From positions 4,030,001-4,094,000 of the forward strand of contig NZ_CP029758.2 in the NCBI RefSeq assembly GCF_004006395.2: a stretch of 64,000 bases of DNA, in the 5' to 3' direction. Made by a program: the position numbers and the translations under genes. The DNA comes from Clostridium sp. AWRP (lineage in GTDB: Bacteria; Bacillota; Clostridia; Clostridiales; Clostridiaceae). Under the pieces are notes generated by a model. The model was not told the DNA's origin. It ran no database searches and was given only the letters and a program-made list of their open reading frames with translations. Shown piece after piece: positions 7,746 through 15,100 of this stretch (position 1 is its first letter; the number at the start of each line of letters is the position of its first letter).

Positions 7746-8606
7746 ATGGTTAGTGCAAAAAGACAAAAAGAAATGAAAGCATTAGGATTTTTATTACAAA
7801 ATGACAAAGAACATTATTCAGTTAGGTTTTTAAGTAAAGCCGGCAATTTTACAGTGGAAGAATTAAACAACATTAATAAAATTGCAGAAAAATATGGACG
7901 AGGATATTCGGGACTTACAACAAGACTTCAAATTGAAGTTCCATGGATCAAGGATGAAGATGCAGAAAAAGTAATCCAAGAAGCTAAAGCTTTAGGACTA
8001 CGCCACGGCGGTACAGGTCAAAAAGTAAGACCTTTAGTTTCCTGTAAGGGAACTGTATGCCTCCATGGCAATATTGACACCCAAGCAATCTGCAGAGAAT
8101 TAGACCGCAAATACTTTGGAACTGATACTCCACATAAATGTAAAATAGGAATAGTTGGATGTGCTAATAACTGTGGAAAAGCTAATATAAATGATATCGG
8201 AGTTATGGGAAGATGTGTACCTAAATTTAATTCGGATAATTGTGTTGGCTGTGGACTTTGCGTAACAAATTGCCGACAAAAAGCATTACAGTTAGTAGAT
8301 AAAAAAGTAGTTCATGATAAAAACTTATGTGTAGAATGTGGTGAATGTGTACGAGTATGCAACAGTAATGCTGCTACTGCTAAAGAAAAAGGTGCAGAAA
8401 TATTTGTTGGTGGAAGATTTGGAAGAGGAATGAGAATTGGAGACTCACTTGGAAAAATATTTAAAGAAGAAGAAATAGTATCAGTTGTCGATACCATTAT
8501 GGAATATTATAAACAAACCGGCAATAAAGCTGAAAGAATTTCAGCAGTTATGGATAGAATTGGGAAAAAGAAATTTATAGCTGATGTATTAAACAAAATT
8601 GATTAA
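7746..8606 (+). CDS. Siroheme/4Fe-4S sulfite (or nitrite) reductase-like protein 2
   Basis: A 286-residue paralogue of the protein encoded at 6250-7203 with the same order of motifs: siroheme-cluster ligands CKGTVC and GCANNC, then ferredoxin clusters CVGCGLCVTNC and CVECGECVRVC. It is ~30 residues shorter because the insertions are tighter. The ribosome site is AAAGGAGAT, 12 bases before the ATG. It stands alone after a 540-bp gap but carries a copy of the first operon's promoter region, so the two enzymes are probably co-regulated. Different partners or substrates (sulfite versus nitrite or trithionate) are possible. Confidence 0.88.
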   Translation: MVSAKRQKEMKALGFLLQNDKEHYSVRFLSKAGNFTVEELNNINKIAEKYGRGYSGLTTRLQIEVPWIKDEDAEKVIQEAKALGLRHGGTGQKVRPLVSCKGTVCLHGNIDTQAICRELDRKYFGTDTPHKCKIGIVGCANNCGKANINDIGVMGRCVPKFNSDNCVGCGLCVTNCRQKALQLVDKKVVHDKNLCVECGECVRVCNSNAATAKEKGAEIFVGGRFGRGMRIGDSLGKIFKEEEIVSVVDTIMEYYKQTGNKAERISAVMDRIGKKKFIADVLNKID

Positions 8607-8637
8607 TTATTCTACACAATAACCAGTGAAATTATGA

Positions 8638-8688
8638 AGCATGTCAAGAATATCTTTAAAAAAGGATATTTTTAACATGCTATTTTTA
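8638..8688. terminator. Bidirectional terminator
   Basis: AGCATGT...AATATC pairs with GATATT...ACATGCT around a short A-rich loop and is followed by TATTTTTA. It separates the plus-strand reductase gene from the convergent minus-strand smsB gene. Confidence 0.75.
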
Positions 8689-8698
8689 CATCTTTCAG

Positions 8699-9619
8699 CT
8701 ATTTAAGAAATCCTTTTAATATAGTATCTTCAGCTTCTTTTTCTGAAAGTCCCAGTGACATAAGTTTTATAAGCTGATCACTGGCAATTTTTCCTATAGC
8801 AGCTTCATGTATAAGTTGTGAATCTGAATGAAATGCTGATATTTTAGGTATAGATTGTACCGTTGCTTTATCCATTATTATGGAATCGCATTGAATATGA
8901 CCCCTGCATCTCTCATATCCAGACATATTTAAATGGAATAGTTGTTTTGACTGGTCTCGTGCCACAGAACGAGAAATTATTCGTGCAGAAGAATCTCTTC
9001 CTACCATTTCCACATTTATCTTCGACTCTGCGTCTTGATTTTTATATGTAAGAAGTCTCTCTGATACTACAGCTCTAGCATTTTTATGAAGTTTTATTTC
9101 TGTATCCCTTTTAGTACTGCTTACCCCTTTTATTTGGACTAGCTCTAATTCAGCATATCCTCCTTCTTCAACCTCTATTATTGTTTTAGGATTCAATACT
9201 CTTTCACCATTCCCACTGCCTTCTCCAAAATGTCTCTCCACATATTTTATGCGAGCACCTTTCCTGACAAAAAATTCATGTACTCCATCATGCTGGGATT
9301 TTTTCTCACCTGGATTATGTATACCACAACCTGCCACTATAAGTACATCTGACCCTTCACCAATTTCAAAAGTGTTATACACAACATCATTTAACCCTTC
9401 TTGTGTTAAAATTACAGGTATATGTACACTCTCACCTTTAGTACCAGGTTTTACTATTATGTCTATACCAGGCTTATCTTTTTTTGTAACTATATCTATA
9501 TTGGCTGTAGTATTTCTTCCAACCTTTTCTCCATTTCTTCTTATATTATAAGCACCAATTGGCAATTCATGAAGTCCTGACATTTGACTTAACATACTTT
9601 TATCCAATTCATCCAACAT
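8699..9619 (-). CDS. smsB: SmsB: minimal SUF scaffold protein (SufB/SufD family)
   Basis: A 306-residue SufB/SufD-fold protein, shorter than SufB (~465) or SufD (~420) because it lacks most of their N-terminal region. It holds the right-handed beta-helix core and a C-terminal helical tail (LSEKEAEDTILKGF). This matches the two-gene minimal SUF (SMS) systems described mainly in archaea and anaerobic Firmicutes, in which a B protein and its ATPase assemble Fe-S clusters. The start codon follows the smsC stop directly, with the ribosome site GGAGGT inside the smsC end. Last gene of the minus-strand run before the terminator. Confidence 0.85.
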   Translation of the reverse strand: MLDELDKSMLSQMSGLHELPIGAYNIRRNGEKVGRNTTANIDIVTKKDKPGIDIIVKPGTKGESVHIPVILTQEGLNDVVYNTFEIGEGSDVLIVAGCGIHNPGEKKSQHDGVHEFFVRKGARIKYVERHFGEGSGNGERVLNPKTIIEVEEGGYAELELVQIKGVSSTKRDTEIKLHKNARAVVSERLLTYKNQDAESKINVEMVGRDSSARIISRSVARDQSKQLFHLNMSGYERCRGHIQCDSIIMDKATVQSIPKISAFHSDSQLIHEAAIGKIASDQLIKLMSLGLSEKEAEDTILKGFLK

Positions 9620-10351
9620 CTAAAAAGTACCTCCTTTTTGACAAACTTCGCCGCATTTACAGTTATCATTCTTTTTTATTTTATCAAGTATATTTTCTTT
9701 TGAAGTTATTTCTTTAATTTGACCATCTGCAAGTATGATAACTTTATCTGCTAAATTTAAAATTCTCTCTTGGTGAGATATTATAATTATAGTCGTTTCT
9801 TTATTTTTATTCATATTTTCAAAAGTTTCAACTAATTTGTTAAAACTCCATAAATCTATTCCTGCTTCAGGCTCATCAAACAATGCAATTTTGAGGTTTC
9901 TGGCAAGTATAGTTGCTATTTCTATTCTCTTAAGTTCACCACCAGAAAGACTTGAATCAACATCCCTATTTATATAATCTTGAGCACAAAGTCCTACATC
10001 CTGAAGTAATTTACATGTATTTACCTTATTATCTCCTGAAGCTAGGTTTAGCAGTTCATTTACTTTTATACCTTTAAATCTTGCTGGCTGTTGAAATGCA
10101 AAGCCTATACCTTTTTTAGCTCTCTCGGTAATATCTAAACCTGCGACATTTTCTCCATCTAATAATATATCTCCAGAAGAAGCTTTATATATTCCCATTA
10201 TTGTTTTAGCTAAAGATGATTTACCACCGCCATTTGGACCAGTAATTACATATATTTTATTCTTTTTAAACTTTAAGTTTATATCTTTTAAAATATTGAT
10301 TTTTCCATTATCATTTTCTATTTCAAGACATAAATTCTTTAATTCTAACAT
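9620..10351 (-). CDS. smsC: SmsC: Fe-S assembly ABC ATPase (SufC-like)
   Basis: A 243-residue soluble ABC ATPase: Walker A GPNGGGKSS (about 38-46), signature LSGGELKR, Walker B ALFDEPEAGID, and a switch His in IISHQ. It pairs with SmsB, which follows with no gap. The C-terminus is unusual, with CKCGEVC close to the end: three Cys that could bind metal or accept sulfur. That tail is not part of the core ATPase. The ribosome site AAGGAGGAT lies just after a structured element (10384-10521) that occupies its 5' untranslated region. Confidence 0.87.
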   Translation of the reverse strand: MLELKNLCLEIENDNGKINILKDINLKFKKNKIYVITGPNGGGKSSLAKTIMGIYKASSGDILLDGENVAGLDITERAKKGIGFAFQQPARFKGIKVNELLNLASGDNKVNTCKLLQDVGLCAQDYINRDVDSSLSGGELKRIEIATILARNLKIALFDEPEAGIDLWSFNKLVETFENMNKNKETTIIIISHQERILNLADKVIILADGQIKEITSKENILDKIKKNDNCKCGEVCQKGGTF

Positions 10352-10383
10352 CTATCTAATCCTCCTTATTATATTAAAATCAT

Positions 10384-10521
10384 TTTATCCGATGGCTACC
10401 ATCCGTAACACTCCCATACTTTTTAGGTGGGAGATAACGGCTGATACGCCTCTGGATAAGTTCTTCTAAGACTCAGATGGATAGGTATTCCTCATAATCA
10501 AACTCCACCTGAGTTCAAGAA
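10384..10521 (-). ncRNA. Structured element X, resembling the right end/guide-RNA region of TnpB-type IS elements
   Basis: Read on the minus strand it runs from TTCTTGAACTCAGG to TAGCCATCGGATAAA. Paired segments visible by eye are CTCAGGTGGA with CCATCTGAG, and CTCCCA with TGGGAG. A diverged copy (Y) lies at 62314-62504. The two share TCTTAGAAGAACTTATCC and the GGATAAA end, while the first stem changes on both sides (compensatory). No transposase is encoded. Its 3' end is 32 bases before the smsC start. The TnpB/omega-RNA link is inference. Confidence 0.5.
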
Positions 10522-10647
10522 TAACTTTATATTTCTTCCTGACAAATATATTGTATCACCCTTGACAATCATTATATCATCTATTTTATGAAATTTTTAG
10601 ATAGTAATTTTAATATTTGCATAATGCTATTTCTAAAATAACAAATA

Positions 10648-10661
10648 TTTATCCGATGGCT
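10648..10661. repeat. 14-bp direct repeat of the end of element X
   Basis: TTTATCCGATGGCT is identical to 10384-10397, the terminal sequence of element X, 264 bp away. It may be the stub of a second copy or a duplicated insertion boundary. Confidence 0.6.
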
Positions 10662-10663
10662 GC

Positions 10664-10735
10664 AAAAAAACACTCCTTATCACAAATAATTGTAAATTCA
10701 TTATCTAAAATTATTGTTAAAAAAGAGTGCTTTTA
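10664..10735 (-). terminator. Terminator after the NifX-like gene
   Basis: On the minus strand AAAAGCACTC near 10732 pairs with GGAGTG near 10675, with an inner AATAATTT/AATTATT stem, and is followed by seven T. It closes the transcript of the NifX-like gene before smsC. Confidence 0.6.
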
Positions 10736-10755
10736 TTAACTTAATATAAATATAC

Positions 10756-11124
10756 TTAGTGGTAATTGCTACTACAGCTATCTGTCCCATTACAGTTTCT
10801 AATTAATTTTAATAATCTTTTATCCATTAGATCAAGAGCTTTCTCAACTGAATAACCTGCTCCAAAAAACCTTGTTACTCCTGCATCTGCTAGAATATCA
10901 AATGCTGTCAATTGTATATCACCTGTAATCAATGCCTCACAATCACACTTTAATATCTCATCAGCAAGGTTTTTTTGAGATAAACCTTTACATGGTTCTT
11001 CATTTTTTATAACCTTAATACTTAAATCGCTCATATTAACAATCAACAAATATAAACATTTTTCAAACTTATCAGATACTACACTATTTAAATTTTCACC
11101 CTCCGCTGCCACTGCAATATTCAT
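10756..11124 (-). CDS. NifX/NifB-C-terminal family protein (dinitrogenase iron-molybdenum cofactor-type)
   Basis: A 122-residue single-domain protein of the dinitrogenase FeMo-cofactor family (PF02579): it begins MNIAVAAEGENLNSVVSDKFEKC and ends with a Cys pair (DSCSSNYH; first 20 residues are typical of the fold). Family members bind FeMo-co precursors or other metal clusters. Clostridia without nitrogenase use them in undefined metal handling. Here it is the last gene of the Mo/W island before the Fe-S assembly pair, consistent with a role as metallocluster carrier. No nitrogenase genes are visible in the window. Confidence 0.8.
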   Translation of the reverse strand: MNIAVAAEGENLNSVVSDKFEKCLYLLIVNMSDLSIKVIKNEEPCKGLSQKNLADEILKCDCEALITGDIQLTAFDILADAGVTRFFGAGYSVEKALDLMDKRLLKLIRNCNGTDSCSSNYH

Positions 11125-11193
11125 CCTTTTACCTCACTTTATATATATTTAATCTAAAAATGAATATAAAATTTCACTAATTATTGTTCTTCA

Positions 11194-11928
11194 TTACTTT
11201 GAACAAGCACAAAATCTTTCAAGTTTCATCAAAGCTGCCGTACCTGCAAGGGTAGTTCCAAAAAATATAGTTGGTTTATCTAGTAAAACACTTGTTATTG
11301 TTTTGTTAGCTACAGTACTGCCTGTAGCAACCACAATATCACACCAATTCAATAAATCTTCAATTGGTTTACTTCCATCCTCAACCATTATACCATATTT
11401 AACTTTTCCTATATTATTGGCATCCAAATCTACAATCCTAACTTTATAATTTTTACTTAAATTTTCTAACATAGCTGGCTGAAACCCTATCAGCGCAATT
11501 TTAGGATTCCCATATTTATTTTTTATATATTCCACTAACTCTAAAGCACACTTTTCTGGTTCCCCATCTTTACAATGCACTGTCTTATCTGTTATTCCTA
11601 AATATCTACATACAGCATTTAAAGTAGCAATATATACAGCTGTATCAAAATTTGTCTGTAAAGGCATTTCAATTATTTGTTTTAAATTCCCATGAAAATT
11701 ATTGGGCATATCTGTAAAAGCCTGACCTTTGGCACCTTTAAAATCTGCTTGAAGTAATTTTTCTTTTCCTTTTATAATAGGAAAATCTTTTCTCTCAGTA
11801 TTTCCTATAGCCTCTTCTGCAGTTAATGCTTTTCCTGTTATTTTTATTTCATCATTTAAAAGTCCATTGTCTTCTACAAGTTTTCTAAAATTATGAAATA
11901 GATCAGTATAAAATTCATTTTTATTCAT
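11194..11928 (-). CDS. DUF4213/DUF364 putative heavy-metal chelation protein
   Basis: A 244-residue protein with an N-terminal DUF4213 portion and a C-terminal Rossmann-like DUF364 domain (roughly residues 110-240) that includes the segment VATGSTVANKTI and ends with FCACSK. Crystal-structure work on relatives suggested metal or chelate binding, but no reaction is established. Genes of this family commonly sit beside FecBCD-type transporters, as here. It is likely to act on the metal or cofactor imported by the transporter encoded upstream. Confidence 0.8.
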   Translation of the reverse strand: MNKNEFYTDLFHNFRKLVEDNGLLNDEIKITGKALTAEEAIGNTERKDFPIIKGKEKLLQADFKGAKGQAFTDMPNNFHGNLKQIIEMPLQTNFDTAVYIATLNAVCRYLGITDKTVHCKDGEPEKCALELVEYIKNKYGNPKIALIGFQPAMLENLSKNYKVRIVDLDANNIGKVKYGIMVEDGSKPIEDLLNWCDIVVATGSTVANKTITSVLLDKPTIFFGTTLAGTAALMKLERFCACSK

Positions 11929-12042
11929 TTTTTATTCCCCCAAAATATTAATCTAATTCTCAAACTCAGTAAGCTACTATACTATACATTATAAAAATAA
12001 ACCTTATTTAAAATTTTACTATATAGCATTAACTTTTATCAA

Positions 12043-12666
12043 TTATTTATACAACTTATTTTTATAGTATCCATCTGAAAGATATAAAGCCCCTAAAGGA
12101 TTGTGTGCAAGTACTCTATCTTTAACTGCAAAAACGGTTATGGGTGCATTAGAATGTTTTATAAACAATGAATCATGTCCTACACATAATCCTAAAATTA
12201 TATTCAAATCCGTTTTAGCATTATTTAATAAAATAGCTTGTCCTATAGGATTGCACATTGGTTCATAAGTGCCTGGCCTTACCTTTTGACTGTCTTTTAT
12301 ATTTAAAAATTCTTTAGGTATACTTCCATTTTTACAAATCACCGAATCAACTTCAAATCCATTATGTTTTAATATTTCACATAAAATTTTTGCTTCCTTA
12401 CTTAACCCTACACAAAAAGCCACTCCTAATTTTTTAAAATTACATTTATTTGCAAAGTCCATTATCTCTTCAAGTCTTGTTTTTTTGCAATATCCTTCCG
12501 CTTCAACTAATGCCGAATTATGTGCCAATTTATAATTTTCATCTTCAGAATATAGTTTTTTTATTTTATCCTGTTCCTCTTTCTCATTGCATGGACAATT
12601 AAGAGGCAATTTGTCAAGTTCTCCCTTTTTACAATAATGTTCACTGCACATAGCACAAGTATACAT
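12043..12666 (-). CDS. DUF1847 zinc-ribbon protein
   Basis: A 207-residue DUF1847 protein. The N-terminus has a compact Cys cluster (CAMCSEHYCKKG...CPC, residues 4-27), probably a bound zinc or Fe-S site. Further conserved Cys follow (CNFKKLGVAFCVG, MCNPIGQA, LCVGHDSLF). Family members are found in anaerobes and are often annotated only as metal-binding. Position between the second binding lipoprotein and the DUF364 gene places it in the metal island. Exact function is unknown. Confidence 0.78.
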   Translation of the reverse strand: MYTCAMCSEHYCKKGELDKLPLNCPCNEKEEQDKIKKLYSEDENYKLAHNSALVEAEGYCKKTRLEEIMDFANKCNFKKLGVAFCVGLSKEAKILCEILKHNGFEVDSVICKNGSIPKEFLNIKDSQKVRPGTYEPMCNPIGQAILLNNAKTDLNIILGLCVGHDSLFIKHSNAPITVFAVKDRVLAHNPLGALYLSDGYYKNKLYK

Positions 12667-12780
12667 ATTCCCACCTCAAACCTTTTTCATTAATTTTTAA
12701 AAATTATTTTTGTACCCTATATATAATTATAGCATATGCTAATTATATATCAATTCCAACTTAAAAATATTGCGAAGCAA

Positions 12781-12975
12781 TTAATTCACAATGCACGATG
12801 CACAGTTCACAATTAAGGATGATTTTCTTCCGTTAAAACTTCAGAAAGTCTAAAATATAGCACCATTGAAGCAAAGCTTCAATAAGCTTTAAATTTAAAA
12901 TTTTTCGCAGCACAACGGAGAAAAATCTACCGAAATTGTGCATTGTGAACTGTGAATTGTGAATTCATTTAGGTC
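12781..12975 (+). repeat. MITE-like palindromic repeat, copy 1
   Basis: A 195-bp element with inverted ends built from AATTCACAATGCAC and its complement. The core holds ATTGAAGCAAAGCTTCAAT and a CGCAGCACAACGGAG block. Copy 2 (24905-25099) is nearly identical and copy 3 is at 39388-39574. The flank to about 13020 matches, inverted, the left flank of copy 2. No ORF is inside. It fills most of the gene-free stretch 12667-13044. Confidence 0.9.
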
Positions 12976-13044
12976 GAAATATTTCTATATTAAGTCAAAA
13001 TTTTATATGTGAGAAAGTTTATTTTTAACTTACAACAGCCCCTA

Positions 13045-14154
13045 TTATTTTAGAGTTATCTTTTTAAATCCACCAAAGCTATTTGCCATTTGTGAATAAA
13101 CTTCTTTTCCAAGAATAAACTTATAAATTTCATCAGCTTTCTTTACTGGATCAACATCCTTAAATTTTTCAGGGTACAGAACTTTTCCTAAATAGTAGGC
13201 ATCTGCCATGGCAGTTTCAATATTTGTATCATAAAAATTATAAGGCATCTGTGAGTACACTTCACCATTTTTTACTGCAGAAAGATTATTATAATAATCA
13301 GGATTCTTTTTATAATCTTCCTGTACTACCTGCAGTCCTCCCTCATCTATAAAAATCTTATCTGGATTCCATTTAAGAAGTTTTTCTTTATCTATCATGA
13401 TTGTACCTGTTTTTCCTGTTTCATCCACTACATTTTTTCCGTTTACAGCTTTAAGCAGTGAGTAATTTCCTTGAGTACTTTCAATACCATGAGAACCTTT
13501 CATACTTACAGCTCCAATATATGTACTTGGTCTCTTATTTTCAGGAACATCTTTAGTTCTTTTATATAAGTCATTTTTACAATTTTTCATATAGTTAACT
13601 ACTTTCTCTGCTCTATTTTCATTGTTAGTAACTTTACCAATAATTTGTAAAGAGTTATACACATCAGGGTCAAAAGTAGATTGTTTCCCATAACTTATAA
13701 CTACAACAGGTATATTGGTTTTAGATTGTAACTCATCAGCAGACGATTTGTCTGAGCAATAAGTGGAAAAAATTACATCTGGTTTAACAGAGAGTATTTT
13801 TTCAGCATCTGGTGAATTATTAGGTCCACCTTGACCTATAGCTGTAAGCTTCTTAATTTCAGGATTTACCATCATATATGGTTTTCCTACAGCTTTACCT
13901 TTTTCCATCTGTTCCACACCTACTAACTTTTTTGAACCATTTATATAACAGTAAAGTCTCAATGCCCCTGGTCCAATGGCTACAACTTTATTTGCCTTTG
14001 CATTTAATGTAACCTTTCTTCCAACTAAATCTGTTACAGTTATCTTTTCAGATTTTGAACCTGAAGTTTCAGCTGATTTAGAAGAACATCCTGCAAATAA
14101 AAGCGTTATTACACATACAGTTACAAGCAATAAACTTAAAATTTTCCTATGCAT
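13045..14154 (-). CDS. FecB/MolA-type ABC substrate-binding lipoprotein, paralogue 2
   Basis: A 369-residue lipoprotein: signal peptide with lipobox LLFAGC, then a cluster A-II binding fold. It is clearly related along its whole length to the protein encoded at 15101-16204 (shared ITVTDL/GRKVT start, AIGPGALRLYCY versus AIGSAMRLYCY, and an identical KNCKNDL/SKRTKD-type segment). The family binds iron-siderophores, haem, cobalamin or, in MolA, molybdate/tungstate. The operon has only one permease and one ATPase, so both lipoproteins probably feed the same channel. A hairpin lies directly before its ribosome site. Confidence 0.85.
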   Translation of the reverse strand: MHRKILSLLLVTVCVITLLFAGCSSKSAETSGSKSEKITVTDLVGRKVTLNAKANKVVAIGPGALRLYCYINGSKKLVGVEQMEKGKAVGKPYMMVNPEIKKLTAIGQGGPNNSPDAEKILSVKPDVIFSTYCSDKSSADELQSKTNIPVVVISYGKQSTFDPDVYNSLQIIGKVTNNENRAEKVVNYMKNCKNDLYKRTKDVPENKRPSTYIGAVSMKGSHGIESTQGNYSLLKAVNGKNVVDETGKTGTIMIDKEKLLKWNPDKIFIDEGGLQVVQEDYKKNPDYYNNLSAVKNGEVYSQMPYNFYDTNIETAMADAYYLGKVLYPEKFKDVDPVKKADEIYKFILGKEVYSQMANSFGGFKKITLK

Positions 14155-14172
14155 AATTTATCACCTTCCCTA

Positions 14173-14225
14173 AGGCATTTTCAAAAAATAACTAGTCTAT
14201 ATGCTAGTCTATTTTTGAAAATGCC
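14173..14225. promoter_or_regulatory. Long palindrome in the leader of the second binding-lipoprotein gene
   Basis: AGGCATTTTCAAAAA pairs with TTTTTGAAAATGCCT and the inner arms are near-complementary. On the minus strand the hairpin ends only a few bases before the ribosome site AGGGAAGG of the 13045-14154 gene, so it may stabilise or attenuate this part of the transcript. Confidence 0.6.
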
Positions 14226-14357
14226 TAATTTAATATATTATTTAAATAAATTAGCAACTTTTGTACCAATTCTTCAATTAATATATATTAATAGAATACA
14301 TGGAAGTATTGGAGCCGACAGCCATTGGACAAGATAAGCTTTTACATAAAAATGCAT

Positions 14358-14396
14358 ATAAAAAATGATATTGTCCCTATTAAAACAATATCATTC
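14358..14396 (-). terminator. Terminator after the MOSC gene
   Basis: On the minus strand AATGATATTGT and ACAATATCATT form an 11-bp stem followed by TTTTTATA. It lies 45 bp past the MOSC stop, so the second binding lipoprotein may have its own promoter downstream. Confidence 0.7.
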
Positions 14397-14442
14397 CGAG
14401 AAAATACATATTTCATTTTGAGAACGTTTTATCATTATAAAA

Positions 14443-14859
14443 CTAGATAACTTCTACAGGATCACCAACATTTATTCTTCCACCTTTAACTACTATGCCA
14501 AATCTGCCTTCTCTACTAACTATATAAGGCCTGCCACATTCTTTGTATTTATCTTTTCCTACATAAAGTATTTTAATTACAACTTCTCCGATTCGAATTA
14601 AACTATCAACACCAAGATTGTTAAGGGGAATACCTGATATAGTAATATTTTCAGTAAATCCACCTTTATTAACTTCCGCAACTTTATCAGAAGGAACCTT
14701 TTTCAACGCCTCTATAGGTAATATACTTATCTGCCTATCCCAATTTCCTGCATGTGCATCCCCCTCAATACCATATTTTTCAATGACATTAACTGAGGGA
14801 ACTTGAATTTTTTCAGTTCCTCTTTTTTCACTAATATTTAAAGAAACTACTTTTCCCAT
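14443..14859 (-). CDS. Stand-alone MOSC-domain protein
   Basis: A 138-residue protein consisting of a single MOSC domain (the C-terminal domain of Mo-cofactor sulfurases). Visible family features are the GIEGDAHAG loop, GGFTENITI and a single conserved-type Cys in KECGRPY. MOSC proteins are thought to carry sulfur to, or bind, the molybdenum/tungsten cofactor. Small stand-alone forms are common beside Mo/W genes in anaerobes. Here it lies between two paralogous binding-lipoprotein genes, a strong sign that the surrounding transporter handles Mo, W or the cofactor. Confidence 0.87.
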   Translation of the reverse strand: MGKVVSLNISEKRGTEKIQVPSVNVIEKYGIEGDAHAGNWDRQISILPIEALKKVPSDKVAEVNKGGFTENITISGIPLNNLGVDSLIRIGEVVIKILYVGKDKYKECGRPYIVSREGRFGIVVKGGRINVGDPVEVI

Positions 14860-15026
14860 TAAACCCTACCTCCATATTTAAACTTTTATTTAATATGTTT
14901 TACATATCCAACTGAACCTAAGAATCACCTGATACTTCTTATCTAAATTATCTTGAACAATATATGTTTTGTTTACCTATATATAACAATATCAAAAAAA
15001 TTCTAACAAATCAATTAATTTCAGCT

Positions 15027-15082
15027 AAAAACTAAGCCTATATTGTGATTATAGGAACATCTACAATATAAGCCTATTTTGT
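15027..15082 (-). terminator. Terminator after the first binding-lipoprotein gene
   Basis: On the minus strand AAAATAGGCTTATATTGT pairs with ACAATATAGGCTTAGTTTT across a ~14-base loop. It lies directly after the stop of the 15101-16204 gene. Confidence 0.7.
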
Positions 15083-15100
15083 GTTTATCAACCTATTCAA

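Noticed and set aside
10384..10521. Element X as a riboswitch controlling smsCB
   Set aside because: Its relative Y lies in the opposite orientation next to hydE, so a shared cis-regulatory role does not fit both; kept as a structured element of probable mobile origin.
10756..11124. Nitrogenase cofactor gene as a sign of nitrogen fixation
   Set aside because: No nifHDK, nifB, nifE or nifN is present; stand-alone NifX-type proteins are common in non-fixing anaerobes.
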